Positions 52,806 through 62,651 of a stretch of DNA of 64,000 nt are shown here, piece after piece. The position numbers and the translations under genes are program-made. The notes under the pieces are model-generated. The model saw only the letters and a program-made list of their open reading frames with translations, had not been told where the DNA came from and did not search any database. Every line of letters starts with the position of its first letter. Within the stretch, counting starts at the first letter, position 1. Source of the DNA: Wenjunlia vitaminophila DSM 41686 (GTDB lineage Bacteria > Actinomycetota > Actinomycetes > Streptomycetales > Streptomycetaceae); the NCBI RefSeq assembly GCF_000380165.1, contig NZ_KB904659.1, positions 36,813-100,812 of the forward strand, in the 5' to 3' direction.

Positions 52806-55800
52806 ATGAAACGGACCGTGATGGTGGCCGGGGTCTCCCTGGCGATGATCATGGGCATGACAGGCTCGGTGACCGCTCTGGCGGCGTCGGCGGACTCCTC
52901 CGCAGAGGCCAAACCGGCGGCACCCTCCATGTCACGCGCGATAGCCGCGGCTGACCAGGCTGCCAACAGCGGCCTCGACAGCCTGACCAGGGGACCCTAC
53001 GAGCGGTACGACAGACAGAAGGTCATCCCCTGGATCAAGGGGATGTACTCCATCGCCTACGAGCGGACGTACCGCGGACTGCCGGTGGTCGGCGGGGACG
53101 CGGTCGTGATGGCCGACACCCAGGGCCGGGTCCGCGGCGCCCAGTCCGCCTCGTCCGCCGAGATCGACATCTCGACTCAGGCGGCGGTCAGCGCGCAGCA
53201 GGCGATGGAGACCAGCAGGAAGCAACTGAAGACGGTCGAGAAGACCGAGTCGCACCGCCTGGTGGTCCACATCCAGGACGACACGCCCCGGCTCGCCTGG
53301 GAGACGGTCGTCGCCGGTGCCACCGCCGAGGCGCCCAGCCGCCTGCACGTCTTCGTGGACGCCCAGACCGGCAAGGTCATCGACACCCACGACGACGTCA
53401 GGTTCGGGACCGGCACCAGCAAGTGGAACGGCCCCAACCCGCTGACCATCGACACCACCGCCTCCGGCGGCAGCTACTCGCTGCGCGACCCCAACCGTTC
53501 GGGTCTGAGCTGCGCCGACTACAGCACCAACCAGGTCTTCACCAAGTCGACCGACTCCTGGGGCACCGGCAACCCCACCAGCAAGGAGACCGGATGCGTC
53601 GACGTCATGTGGGGGGCCCAGAAGCAGTGGGACATGCTCGCCAACTGGCTGGGGCGCAACGGCCACGACGGCAACGGCGGAAGCTGGCCGGTGTACGTCG
53701 GTGTGAACGACGTCAACGCCTGGTGGGACGGCAGTAGCGTCACCATCGGCCACAACGACGCCAACGAGTGGATCGGCTCGATGGACGTCGTCGCCCACGA
53801 GTTCGGCCACGGGATCGACCAGTTCACCCCCGGCGGCAACAACAACGAGTCCGGGCTCGGCGAGGGCACCGGCGACATCATGGGGGCGCTGACCGAGGCG
53901 TACGCCAACGAGCCCGCCCCGTACGACACGCCGGGTGACTACCTCGTCGGCGAGATGATCGACCTCGTCGGCACCGGCCCCATCCGGAACATGTACAACC
54001 CGTCGCTGGTCAGCGGGCACCCCAACTGCTACTCGTCCTCCATCCCGAACACCGAGGAGCACGCGGCGGCCGGCCCGCTCAACCACTGGTTCTACCTGCT
54101 CGCCGAGGGCTCCAACCCCGGCGGCGGCAAGCCGACCAGCCCGACCTGCAACAGCTCCACGGTCACCGGCGTCGGCATCCAGAGCGCCGGCAAGGTCTTC
54201 TACGGCGGCATGCTGCTGAAGACCAGCGGCATGACCTACAAGAAGTACCGCACCGCCACGCTCACCGCGGCGAAGAACCTCGACGCGAGCTGCGGCCTGT
54301 TCAACCGGACCAAGGCGGCCTGGGACGCGATCAGTGTCCCGGCCCAGTCGGGGGACCCGACCTGCACCGCCTCCGGCCAGGAGTTCTCCATGGCCGTGAG
54401 CCCGGCGTCGGGCAGCGTCAACCCCGGTGCCTCCGCCACCGCGACCGTCAGCACCACCACGGTCAGCGGCGACGCCCAGACGGTGAACCTGACCGCCTCC
54501 GGCGCCCCGTCCGGGGTGTCGGTGACGTTCAGCCCGTCCTCGGTGACCTCGGGGAACAGCTCCACCATGACGGTGGCCACCACGTCCTCGACGTCCCCGG
54601 GCACCTACACCATCACCGTCAAGGGTGACGGCGTCACCAGCCACACCGCCCAGTACCTGCTCACCGTGGGCTCGGGCAACCCCGGCGGTGACATCCCGGA
54701 CATCGACGTCGCCAACGTCCAGACCCACCTGTCCGCGCTGAACACCATCGCCACCAACAACGGCGGCAACCGCCGCGCCACCACCAAGGGCTACCTGGAC
54801 TCCGTCGCCTACGTGAAGGGCAAGCTCCAGGCCGCCGGCTACCAGGTCACCGAGCAGCCCTGCACCTCCGGCTGCACCTCCGGCGCGGGACCCAACCTGA
54901 TCGCCGAGTGGCCGCAGGGTGACGCCAACAGCGTGTACATGTTCGGCGCCCACCTGGACTCGGTCTCCGCAGGCCCCGGCATGAACGACAACGGCTCCGG
55001 CTCGGCCGCCCTGCTGGAGACCGCCCTGGTGCTCGCCCAGCAGAACCCGAACATGACCTCCAAGGTCCGGTTCGCCTGGTGGACCGACGAGGAGCAGGGC
55101 CTCAACGGCTCGCAGTTCTACGTGGACCAGCTCACCAGCAGCCAGCGTTCGGCGATCAAGGCGTACTACAACTTCGACATGATCGCCTCGACCAACGGCG
55201 GCTACTTCATCAACCACATCAGCTCCACCGCCGCCCAGCCGATGAAGGCGTACTGGGACTCCCTCAACCTCCAGCCCGAGGAGAACACCGAGGGCGCCGG
55301 GCGGTCCGACGACTACCCGTTCGAGAACGCCGGCATCGCCACCTCCGGGTACGCGATGGGCGCCAGCTACACCAAGACCACGGCGCAGGCGACCAAGTGG
55401 GGCGGCACCGCAGGCCGGGCGTACGACCCCTGCTACCACAGCTCCTGTGACAACCTCAGCAACATCAACGCCACCGGTCTGAACCGCGCGGCGGACGGCA
55501 TCGCCTACACCCTGTGGAAGCAGGCCGTCTCCAGCGACCAGCCGGTGAACGACTTCTCCATCTCCACCAACCCGACGTCCGGCACCACCGACCCGGGCAC
55601 CACGGTCACCACCACCGTCAGCACGGCCACCACCGCCGGTTCCGCGCAGACGGTGAACCTGACCTCCTCCGGCGCCCCGTCCGGCGTCAGCGTCACCTTC
55701 AGCCCGACGTCGGTGACCTCGGGGCAGAGCTCCACCGCGACCATCTCGGTGGGCGCGAGCACCGCTCCCGGCACCTACACCATCACCGTCACCGGCACGG

Positions 55801-56303
55801 GCACGGCGACCCACAGCACCACCTACAGCCTGAAGGTCAACGGGACCGGCGGCTGCACCGGCGGCCAACTCATCGTCAACGGCGGGTTCGAGAGCGGCAC
55901 CTCGCCGTGGACCGGGAGCACCGGGGCGATCGGGAGCTACACCGGCCAGGTGGCGCACTCCGGCACCCGGTTCGCCTGGCTCGCCGGGTACGGCTACTCG
56001 GCGACCGACACCATCAACCAGACGGTGACGGTGCCCACCGGCTGCGCCGCCCAGCTCAGCTACTGGCTGCACATCGACACCGACGAGTACGGCTCGACGG
56101 CGTACGACACCTTCGAGGTGCAGGTGAACGGCACCACCCTGACCACCCTGTCCAACGTGAACGCGGCCTCCGGCTACCAGCAGCGGACCCTCGACCTCAG
56201 CGCCTACGCCGGCCAGCAGGTCGAGGTGACCTTCACCGCGACCGAGGACGCCTACCTCCAGACCAGCTTCGTGGTGGACGACGTGACGCTCCAGACGAGC
56301 TGA
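52806..56303 (+). CDS. Secreted fused M4-M28 metallopeptidase with Ig-like repeats
   Basis: A 1165-residue secreted protein that joins two zinc peptidases. Order: signal peptide (cleavage near ALAA, about 28); FTP/PepSY propeptide (about 60-190); M4 thermolysin-like domain with HEFGH at 331-335, third ligand E353 and catalytic H419; Ig-like repeat 1 (about 526-622); M28 aminopeptidase (about 628-910) with ligands H716, D728, E763, D791 and H878 and catalytic E762; Ig-like repeat 2 (about 914-1011); and a C-terminal jelly-roll-like domain (about 1016-1165). All zinc ligands are present, so both domains look active. The ATG at 52806 has AAGGAG upstream. The M4-M28 union is unusual, as the two normally occur as separate enzymes. 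Confidence 0.93.
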   Translation: MKRTVMVAGVSLAMIMGMTGSVTALAASADSSAEAKPAAPSMSRAIAAADQAANSGLDSLTRGPYERYDRQKVIPWIKGMYSIAYERTYRGLPVVGGDAVVMADTQGRVRGAQSASSAEIDISTQAAVSAQQAMETSRKQLKTVEKTESHRLVVHIQDDTPRLAWETVVAGATAEAPSRLHVFVDAQTGKVIDTHDDVRFGTGTSKWNGPNPLTIDTTASGGSYSLRDPNRSGLSCADYSTNQVFTKSTDSWGTGNPTSKETGCVDVMWGAQKQWDMLANWLGRNGHDGNGGSWPVYVGVNDVNAWWDGSSVTIGHNDANEWIGSMDVVAHEFGHGIDQFTPGGNNNESGLGEGTGDIMGALTEAYANEPAPYDTPGDYLVGEMIDLVGTGPIRNMYNPSLVSGHPNCYSSSIPNTEEHAAAGPLNHWFYLLAEGSNPGGGKPTSPTCNSSTVTGVGIQSAGKVFYGGMLLKTSGMTYKKYRTATLTAAKNLDASCGLFNRTKAAWDAISVPAQSGDPTCTASGQEFSMAVSPASGSVNPGASATATVSTTTVSGDAQTVNLTASGAPSGVSVTFSPSSVTSGNSSTMTVATTSSTSPGTYTITVKGDGVTSHTAQYLLTVGSGNPGGDIPDIDVANVQTHLSALNTIATNNGGNRRATTKGYLDSVAYVKGKLQAAGYQVTEQPCTSGCTSGAGPNLIAEWPQGDANSVYMFGAHLDSVSAGPGMNDNGSGSAALLETALVLAQQNPNMTSKVRFAWWTDEEQGLNGSQFYVDQLTSSQRSAIKAYYNFDMIASTNGGYFINHISSTAAQPMKAYWDSLNLQPEENTEGAGRSDDYPFENAGIATSGYAMGASYTKTTAQATKWGGTAGRAYDPCYHSSCDNLSNINATGLNRAADGIAYTLWKQAVSSDQPVNDFSISTNPTSGTTDPGTTVTTTVSTATTAGSAQTVNLTSSGAPSGVSVTFSPTSVTSGQSSTATISVGASTAPGTYTITVTGTGTATHSTTYSLKVNGTGGCTGGQLIVNGGFESGTSPWTGSTGAIGSYTGQVAHSGTRFAWLAGYGYSATDTINQTVTVPTGCAAQLSYWLHIDTDEYGSTAYDTFEVQVNGTTLTTLSNVNAASGYQQRTLDLSAYAGQQVEVTFTATEDAYLQTSFVVDDVTLQTS
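54477..54566 (+). repeat. Direct repeat, copy 1, Ig-like coding sequence
   Basis: A 90-base stretch inside the first Ig-like domain that recurs at 55647-55736 with roughly 85 percent identity by hand count, including exact runs of 18 and 19 bases. The copies lie 1170 bases (390 codons) apart in the same frame and flank the M28 peptidase domain. Confidence 0.85.
55647..55736 (+). repeat. Direct repeat, copy 2, Ig-like coding sequence
   Basis: The second copy of the 90-base stretch, inside the second Ig-like domain. Both encode the core [20 protein letters not shown], so the two domains arose by duplication. Confidence 0.85.
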
Positions 56304-56329
56304 CCACCGCGAGCAGGTGACTGACCCGC

Positions 56330-56360
56330 GCGGGCGGGGCACCCACGGTGCCCCGCCCGC
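56330..56360 (+). terminator. Terminator of the double peptidase gene
   Basis: A perfect 14-base stem (GCGGGCGGGGCACC at 56330-56343, complement at 56347-56360) with a three-base loop, followed by TTTG. It separates the protease from the regulator, which therefore needs its own promoter within the next 60 bases or relies on readthrough. Confidence 0.9.
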
Positions 56361-56422
56361 TTTGCACCACCATGACCCGACGGGCCCTGGACGTGGGTTG
56401 CGCTCCAGCAGATGATGAGGCC

Positions 56423-57391
56423 ATGCCAGACCAGCACCTCCTCGGGCCGTTGGGTCTGGGCGAGAACGAGAGCGCCCTGTACCTGTACCTGTTGTCCACG
56501 CCGCGCTGCACCGCCCACCAACTCGTCGAGGCAACGGGACTGACGGTGTCGCGAGTGAGGCGGAGCCTGACGAGGCTGACCGAAGCGGGGCTGGTCACCC
56601 GCCTGGCGGTGACCCCGGCGCGCTATGTCGCCGCGCCGCCGGAGACCGCGGTGGACAGCCTGGCCCGCAAGCGCCAGGAGGAGCTCGAGCAGGTGCGCGC
56701 GCAGATCCGCGAGGTGGCCCGCAAGCACCAGGGAGCCAGCGTGGGCACCCCCGACGACCTACTGGAGCTGATCGAGGGCAACGCCCAGATCACCCACCGG
56801 GTCCAGCAGCTCCAGCTCGGCACCCAGGAGGAGTTACTGGTCGTCGACTGTCCGCCCTACTTCGACATGACCGCCCAGCACGCGAACCCGATCGCCCTGC
56901 AACTGCTGCGCCGTGGGGTCTCCGTGCGGGTCATCTACCACCAACCGTCACTGGAGTTCTGGGTACAGGCGGCGACCGAGTGCATAGCCGCGGGCGAACA
57001 GGCCAGGGTGTTGCCCTCGGTGCACATGAAGATGGCCGTCGCGGACCGCAGCGCGGCGATGATCCCGTTGAACTTCGGAGCCTCGGAGACCACCGCCGCC
57101 CTCTACCTCCACCCCTCGCCGCTGCTGACCACGCTGATCAACTGCTTCGAGATGCTCTGGGAGCGGGCGACGCCCCTGGTGCCGAGCGAGGTGGCGCAAC
57201 AGGAGCTGACCGAGCAGGACCGCAAACTGTTGCAGATGCTGGCCAGCGGGATGAAGGACGCCGCCATCACCCGGGCGCTGGGTGTCACCCAGCGCACCAC
57301 CACCCGGCGGATCGCCCACCTGATGTCCGTCCTCGGCGCCCAGACCCGCTTCCAGACGGGGCTCCAGGCCAGCCGGCGCGGCTGGCTGTGA
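56423..57391 (+). CDS. TrmB/LuxR-type regulator with a TTA codon
   Basis: A 322-residue regulator with two HTH regions: a TrmB-like winged helix at about 8-65 (ATGLTVSRVRRSLTRLTEAGL) and a C-terminal LuxR-like HTH at about 265-315 (ITRALGVTQRTTTRRIAHLM). Between them is a phospholipase-D-like sensory fold. The family is often found next to secreted peptidases and hydrolases in Streptomyces. Codon 138 (EELLV) is TTA at 56834-56836, so translation should need the bldA tRNA. The ATG at 56423 has GATGAGG upstream. It probably controls the preceding peptidase gene. Confidence 0.85.
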   Translation: MPDQHLLGPLGLGENESALYLYLLSTPRCTAHQLVEATGLTVSRVRRSLTRLTEAGLVTRLAVTPARYVAAPPETAVDSLARKRQEELEQVRAQIREVARKHQGASVGTPDDLLELIEGNAQITHRVQQLQLGTQEELLVVDCPPYFDMTAQHANPIALQLLRRGVSVRVIYHQPSLEFWVQAATECIAAGEQARVLPSVHMKMAVADRSAAMIPLNFGASETTAALYLHPSPLLTTLINCFEMLWERATPLVPSEVAQQELTEQDRKLLQMLASGMKDAAITRALGVTQRTTTRRIAHLMSVLGAQTRFQTGLQASRRGWL

Positions 57392-57412
57392 CCGCGCCGC
57401 CCCGGCGTCGGG

Positions 57413-59077
57413 TCAGCGGCCGAGCCACACGGCGGTGTCGCTGGGCAGCCGGCCGTCCTCGAGCGGCCCGCTGGTCAGCAGCACCTCGTGGTGCGAGGGC
57501 AGTTCCACCGCCCGCGGGGAGAGGTTGACCACGCACCTGAACCCCGGCTCCCGGCTGAACGACAGCACACCGACCGGCGCGGTGTCGTCCCAGTCCAGGG
57601 TGCCGTCCCCGAGGGCCGGGTGCTCCCGGCGGACCCGCAGCGCGGTCCGGTACAGCTCCAGCATGGAGTCGGGGTCGTCCTGCTGCGCCTCGGGGGTGAG
57701 CGACGCCCACGCCTCGGGCTGGGGCAGCCACGGCTCAGCCGCGGCGCCGTCCGGGCTGTAGCCGAACGGGGGCCGGTCCCCGCTCCACGGCAGCGGCACC
57801 CGGCAGCCGTCCCGACCGGGGTCGGTGTGCCCCGACCGCTCCCAGATGGGGTCCTTGAGCAGTTCCGCCGGGAGGTCCTCGACCTCCCAGAGCCCGAGTT
57901 CCTCGCCCTGGTAGACGTACGCGCCACCGGGCAGCGCGAGGGTGAGCAGGGCGGCTGCCCTGGCCCTGCGGGCGCCGAGCTCCAGGTCGGCGGGGAGGCC
58001 GGCGAGGTCGGCGAGGGAGCGGACCTGCCCGTCCGGCTGGGGACGGGCGTAGCGGGACAGGTGCCGGGCGACGTCGTGGTTGGACAGCACCCAGGTGGCC
58101 GGGGCGCCGACCGCGCCCAGCGCGCCGAGCGAGTCGTCGATGACCCGCCGCAGGTGGTCGGCCCGCCAGGGCGCCATCAGGTAGTCGAAGTTGAACGCGG
58201 TGTGCAGCTCGTCCGGCCGCACGTAGCGGGCGAGCCGACGGGGGTTCTCGGCCCAGGCCTCGGCGACGAACACCCGCGGGTCGGCGTAGGAGTCGGCGAC
58301 CGCGCGCCAGCCCTGGAAGATCTCGTGCACGCCGTCGCGGTCCCAGTAGGGGTGGTCGTCACCCCTGGCGACGTGTATCAGCTTGCCGTCGAGTGACCCC
58401 AGGTCGGGCAGGCCGGGGGCCTTGACCAGACCGTGCGCCACGTCGATGCGGACGCCGTCCACCCCCCGGTCGAACCAGAACCGCAGGATCGACTCGAACT
58501 CCTCCTTGACCTCGGGGTGGTCCCAGTTGAGGTCGGGCTGCTCGGGGGCGAACAGGTGGAGGTACCACGGGCCGGGGGTGCCGTCGGCCTCGGTGATCCG
58601 GGTCCAGGCCGGCCCGCCGAAGTTGCTGGACCAGTTGTTGGGCGGCTGGTCACCGTCGGGCCCGAGCCCAGGACGGAAGATGTAGCGGTCCCGGGCGGGC
58701 GCCCCGGGGCCGTCCGCCAGCGCCTGGCGGAACCAGACGTGCTCGTTCGAGGTGTGGTTGGGCACGATGTCGATGATCAGCTTCAGCCCGTGCCGGTGTG
58801 CCTCGCCCACCAGGGCCTCGGCGTCGGCCAGGGTGCCGAAGTCCGGGTCGATGTCCCGGTAGTCGGAGACGTCGTAGCCGCCGTCGGCCTTCGCGGAGGG
58901 GTACCAGGGGTTGAGCCAGAGGGCGTCCACCCCAAGACCGGCGAGGTAGGGCAGGCGCTGCCGCAGCCCGGCGAGGTCACCGATGCCGTCGCCGTTGGCG
59001 TCGGCGAAGCTGCGGACGTAGACCTGGTAGATGACGGCGCTGCGCCACCAGGGGCCGGTGGTGCTGGCTGGGGCCAC
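57413..59077 (-). CDS. GH13 alpha-glucosidase (AglA-like)
   Basis: A 554-residue GH13 enzyme of the oligo-1,6-/alpha-glucosidase group. The nucleophile is D212 in DGVRIDVAHG, the acid/base E273 in VFVAEAWAE, and H334-D335 in LSNHDVARH forms the transition-state site. The conserved IIDIVPNHTS region is at 101-110. There is no signal peptide, so it acts on imported maltose- or trehalose-like sugars in the cytoplasm. The GTG at 59077 has AGGAG seven bases upstream. A CTTGCAA element lies about 92 bases upstream. It converges closely with the regulator at 56423. Confidence 0.92.
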   Translation of the reverse strand: MAPASTTGPWWRSAVIYQVYVRSFADANGDGIGDLAGLRQRLPYLAGLGVDALWLNPWYPSAKADGGYDVSDYRDIDPDFGTLADAEALVGEAHRHGLKLIIDIVPNHTSNEHVWFRQALADGPGAPARDRYIFRPGLGPDGDQPPNNWSSNFGGPAWTRITEADGTPGPWYLHLFAPEQPDLNWDHPEVKEEFESILRFWFDRGVDGVRIDVAHGLVKAPGLPDLGSLDGKLIHVARGDDHPYWDRDGVHEIFQGWRAVADSYADPRVFVAEAWAENPRRLARYVRPDELHTAFNFDYLMAPWRADHLRRVIDDSLGALGAVGAPATWVLSNHDVARHLSRYARPQPDGQVRSLADLAGLPADLELGARRARAAALLTLALPGGAYVYQGEELGLWEVEDLPAELLKDPIWERSGHTDPGRDGCRVPLPWSGDRPPFGYSPDGAAAEPWLPQPEAWASLTPEAQQDDPDSMLELYRTALRVRREHPALGDGTLDWDDTAPVGVLSFSREPGFRCVVNLSPRAVELPSHHEVLLTSGPLEDGRLPSDTAVWLGR

Positions 59078-59168
59078 GGGTGTCTCCTGAGAATGTGAAC
59101 GGCGATGCCAGGAGATTAAGCGTCGATCTGAAAATAGTCCACAGTGAGCTGACGGCTTTCGGTCAGTC

Positions 59169-59175
59169 CTTGCAA
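59169..59175. promoter_or_regulatory. CTTGCAA element upstream of the GH13 gene
   Basis: CTTGCAA, followed by a TT on the plus strand, matches the elements near the LacI gene at 60254 and 60296, and resembles the CTTGCAG repeats of the Streptomyces malE-malR region. It is probably a half-site for the MalR-like regulator. Confidence 0.5.
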
Positions 59176-59200
59176 TTGGCTGGCATGTGGAACGGCCGGT

Positions 59201-60223
59201 TCAGGCGGTGCGCGGCCGGGCCGCCGCCGTGCTGCCCCGCACCACCAGCTCCGGCTCGAAGAGGAACTCCTGCTCGCTGTCGGTCAGACCGTTGACGCGG
59301 TTCCCCAGGAGGGTGACCACCGCCTTGCCCATCGCCTCGATCGGCTGCCTGACGGTGGTCAGCGGGGGGTTGGTGAGCGTGACGACGCCCAGGTCGTCGT
59401 AGCCCACCACGGAGATGTCGTCGGGGACCTCCAGCCCCATCCGCTGGCAGGCCCGGACCGCCCCGAGCGCCATCAGGTCGCTGCCGCAGACCAGCGCCGT
59501 CGCCCCCCTGGCGACGAGCTGGCCGGCGGCGGCGGCCCCGCCCTCGGCGGTGTACATGGTGTGGGTGACCAGGTCGTCGGCGTCAGGCACGGCACAGTGC
59601 TCGGCGAGTGCCTTGCGGAACGCCGTCTCCTTCCGCATCGCCGGCAGGTGGTCCTCGAACTCGCCCAGTGCCAGGCCGATCCGCCGGTGGCCGAGCGAGG
59701 CCAGGTGGCGCACCGCGAGCCGGGCGGCCAGCTCGTCGTCCGAGGACACGCAGGTGATCGGCAGGGTGTCCACCATGCCGTTGACGGCGACCACCGGCAG
59801 CCCCCGCTCCAACAGCCGGCCGTAGTGGCTGTGGTCGGCCCGGGCGTGGGAGTGCAGCCCGCAGATGAACACGGCGCCGGAGATCTGGTGCTCCAGCAGC
59901 ATGTCCACGTAGTCGCTCTCCGAGACGCGGTCGAAGGTGCGGGTGCACAGCACCGGGGTGAACCCGCGCTGCGCCAGGGCGGAGCCGATCACCTCGGCGA
60001 AGGCCGGGAAGACGGGGTTGCTCAGGTCCGGTGCGACCAGCCCCACCAGGCGGTTGGCCCGCCCGCGCAGGGGCCGCGGCCGCTCGTACCCCAGCACGTC
60101 CATCGCGCTGAGCACGGCCGCCCGGGTGGACTCGGCCACCCCGGGCTTCCCGTTGAGGACCCGACTCACCGTCGCCTCGCTGACGCCGGCGTACTCGGCG
60201 ACCTCGGCCATGCGCTTCACCAT
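59201..60223 (-). CDS. MalR/AglR-like LacI repressor
   Basis: A 340-residue LacI-family regulator. The HTH (MAEVAEYAGVSEATVSRVLN) begins at residue 5, and the core contains VGLVAPDLSNPVFPAFAEVI, very like Streptomyces MalR. It lies 123 bases upstream of the GH13 gene on the same strand and probably represses it. The ATG at 60223 follows TAGAAT by seven bases with no ribosome site, so the transcript looks leaderless. A CTTGCAA element overlaps the -35, which implies autoregulation. Confidence 0.9.
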   Translation of the reverse strand: MVKRMAEVAEYAGVSEATVSRVLNGKPGVAESTRAAVLSAMDVLGYERPRPLRGRANRLVGLVAPDLSNPVFPAFAEVIGSALAQRGFTPVLCTRTFDRVSESDYVDMLLEHQISGAVFICGLHSHARADHSHYGRLLERGLPVVAVNGMVDTLPITCVSSDDELAARLAVRHLASLGHRRIGLALGEFEDHLPAMRKETAFRKALAEHCAVPDADDLVTHTMYTAEGGAAAAGQLVARGATALVCGSDLMALGAVRACQRMGLEVPDDISVVGYDDLGVVTLTNPPLTTVRQPIEAMGKAVVTLLGNRVNGLTDSEQEFLFEPELVVRGSTAAARPRTA

Positions 60224-60230
60224 GCCTGAA

Positions 60231-60260
60231 ATTCTATGGAAGTCTTTCAGGTACTTGCAA
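60231..60260 (-). promoter_or_regulatory. Promoter and operator of the MalR-like gene
   Basis: On the minus strand, TTGCAA (60260-60255) as -35 and TAGAAT (60236-60231, five of six consensus bases) as -10 are 18 bases apart. The start codon follows the -10 by seven bases. The -35 is part of the CTTGCAA repeat, so repressor binding would block the promoter. Confidence 0.65.
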
Positions 60261-60295
60261 TACACCTCCTCCGTCTCTCTTCTCCCTGCCGTTTC

Positions 60296-60303
60296 CTTGC
60301 AAG
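60296..60303. promoter_or_regulatory. CTTGCAAG palindrome
   Basis: A perfect eight-base palindrome 42 bases, about four helical turns, from the CTTGCAA at 60254. The pair is suited to cooperative binding by the LacI-type regulator. Confidence 0.55.
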
Positions 60304-60350
60304 CGCGGCTCCGGGTGTCCTCCCGTTCTCCACGGCCCGGCCCGGGTGCC

Positions 60351-62651
60351 CTACGCCCGCGGGTCCGCGTAGGCGCGGACCGCCACCACGTGGGCGCGCG
60401 GAGCGCCGTGGGTGCCGTCCACCGCCAGACGCAGCGCGCGGGCGCGGACCGGGTGCGGTCCCTCGAAACGGTGCACCCGGTGGCGGCGCCGGTTGTCGTG
60501 GACGTCCGCCAGGGTGTGCCAGATCCCGTCGGCGTCCTCGGCCTGGAGGCGGTAGTCCCGCACCAGCTCGGGGATGACGTCGAACGGGCACCGGTGCAGG
60601 TGCAGGTTGTTCAGGTACTCGTCCACGTCGTCGTCGAAGACCAGGTGGACCGTGCGCAGGTCACGGACGTCGTCCCAGTCCAGCCGCAGCCACTCCCGCA
60701 TCAGCGAGGGATCGGCCACCGAGGCCGAGGACCACATCTGCGGTCCGCCGTAGGTACGCGCGTAGCCGCCCACCGCCTTGTCCGGGGCGAAGGCGGAGGT
60801 GGCCGGGGTGGTGCGGAAACAGAGGGAGCGGCGGCGCAGTTCGCGGGCCGACCACTCCAGCAGCCGCTGTCCCTCCGCCTCGTGGGTGAGCCCGTCCTCC
60901 GGCTGCTCCACCGGTCGGTGGACCAGCATCAGCGCCCCGTCGGAACGGTGCGGCACCAGGCGCAGGCGCACCCGGGGCTCGGCCCTGACCACCACCACGA
61001 CCTGTTCGGGGACCGCCGGGTCCCGCCGTTGGTGGTCGAAGCGCGCGGTCACCCAGCTCGGGTCGCCCCCGGGCACCGCAACCGTCACCCGGTCCAGTCG
61101 TTCCACCGGGACCGCGTTCTCCGGGAGCCCGGTGGACCACAGCTCGACGGTCAGCCCGGTGCCCCCGGGTTCGTCGCAGGAGGCGAGGAACGCGACGGTG
61201 TCCAGGCGCGGATCGACCGGCAGCAGCACCCCGACGTCACTGGTGAGCGGGTAGGGCTCGACCGTGTCGGGGTCCGGTTCCGCACGCAGCGTGTCGAGGG
61301 TGGATGACGCGCTGACCACGGCGGAGCGGGCCAGGTCCGCGGGGTCGGCCGCGGTCAGGCCGACGACCGAGGCGTCCTGGCGCAGCAGGGTGCGGCTGAG
61401 CAGGTCGGCCCGGGTGGTGGCGAGCTCCCTGGGGGACAGGCGCTGTTCGACGCAGAGCGCGGCGGCGGTGCCCGCAGCCTCACCGAGCGTGGCGCAGGTC
61501 GCCATGACCCGGGTGGCTCCGAACGCGACGTGGCTCGCCGAGATGTTGCGGCCGGCGAACAGCAGGTTGGTCACGTTGACGGAGTACAGGCAGCGCAACG
61601 GGATGTGGAAGACGCCGTCCGGGTGGCGCTGCCGGGCGCCCGGCTCCTCGGCGTACACGCCCTTGACCGGGTGCAGGTCGATGGACCAGCCCCCGAACGC
61701 CACCCGGTCGGGGAACTGCCGTTGCTCCAGGACGTCCCGTTCGGTCAGCACGTGGTCGCCGACGAACCGCCGGTACTCGCGCTTGCCGGGCAGGGAACCA
61801 ACCCACTCCAGGGTGAGCCGGTCCGCCTCGAACTCGCCGGAGTTCTTGATGTGGTCCCAGATACCCATGATCACCGCGTGCAGCTCGTCGCGGATGCGCT
61901 CGTTGTCGTGGACGGTGTCCAGCTCGCCGCCCCACTCGATCCACCAGTAGGCACAGCCGTTGTCACCGGTGCGCAGCACCCGGTTGCGCAGCACCGGTGT
62001 GGTCGAGAGGTCCTTGGCGTACGAGGGCGGCACGAACCTCACGGGCCTGCCGACGTCCTTGGTGTAGAACAGGATCGTCGAGCCGAGCAGCTCGTCGTCG
62101 GCCGCCAGGGGCGCCCAGGACTCACCGAACTCGTCACGTGCCTCCCGCCCGATCCGGTAGCGGGCCCCGGCGAGGAACCCCACCAGGCCGTCGCCGGTGC
62201 AGTCCAGGAAGTACGGGGCGCTGAAGGTGATCCGGCGTTCCGACCCGGTCATCCAGCCGGTGACCGACCGCACCGTCCGGGCGTCGGCCGGTCCTGTCGC
62301 GTCCACCTCGTGCACCTCGGTGTTGAGGTAGAGGTCGAGCAGCGGCTCCGCGAGCACCGCGTCGAGGACCACCTGGTCCCAGTAGTAGGGGTTCCCCTCC
62401 GGGTTCCGGTACTGGTTCTCGGTGTACAGCTCGCCCATGATGCCGGTCTCCCGGGCGTACCGCTGGGCGCCCTGCGCGGTGGCCCCGCACACCCACACCC
62501 TGATCTCGCTGCTGGAGTTGCCGCCGAGGACCGGCCGGTTCTGCACCAGGGCCACCCGGCGGCCGAGCCGGGCGGCGGCGATCGCCGCGCACACCCCGGC
62601 GAGGCCGCCGCCGACCACGACGACCTCGTACCGGACCTCTTCTCGCCTCAC
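60351..62651 (-). CDS. FAD-dependent oxidoreductase (FAD_oxidored type)
   Basis: A 766-residue flavoprotein. The N-terminal dinucleotide fold reads VVVVGGGLAGVCAAIAA (about 8-24), followed by LGGNSSSEIRVWVCG, a signature of the FAD_oxidored group. The active-site region and the second FAD contact (LLFAGRNISASHVAFGATRVMAT) are near 400. A C-terminal segment (from about 560) looks like a discoidin-type carbohydrate-binding fold. It starts at a GTG overlapping the mannosidase stop as GTGA, with GGAG upstream, so it is coupled to that gene. Oxidation of a sugar or glycan is suggested, but the reaction is unknown. Confidence 0.82.
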   Translation of the reverse strand: MRREEVRYEVVVVGGGLAGVCAAIAAARLGRRVALVQNRPVLGGNSSSEIRVWVCGATAQGAQRYARETGIMGELYTENQYRNPEGNPYYWDQVVLDAVLAEPLLDLYLNTEVHEVDATGPADARTVRSVTGWMTGSERRITFSAPYFLDCTGDGLVGFLAGARYRIGREARDEFGESWAPLAADDELLGSTILFYTKDVGRPVRFVPPSYAKDLSTTPVLRNRVLRTGDNGCAYWWIEWGGELDTVHDNERIRDELHAVIMGIWDHIKNSGEFEADRLTLEWVGSLPGKREYRRFVGDHVLTERDVLEQRQFPDRVAFGGWSIDLHPVKGVYAEEPGARQRHPDGVFHIPLRCLYSVNVTNLLFAGRNISASHVAFGATRVMATCATLGEAAGTAAALCVEQRLSPRELATTRADLLSRTLLRQDASVVGLTAADPADLARSAVVSASSTLDTLRAEPDPDTVEPYPLTSDVGVLLPVDPRLDTVAFLASCDEPGGTGLTVELWSTGLPENAVPVERLDRVTVAVPGGDPSWVTARFDHQRRDPAVPEQVVVVVRAEPRVRLRLVPHRSDGALMLVHRPVEQPEDGLTHEAEGQRLLEWSARELRRRSLCFRTTPATSAFAPDKAVGGYARTYGGPQMWSSASVADPSLMREWLRLDWDDVRDLRTVHLVFDDDVDEYLNNLHLHRCPFDVIPELVRDYRLQAEDADGIWHTLADVHDNRRRHRVHRFEGPHPVRARALRLAVDGTHGAPRAHVVAVRAYADPRA

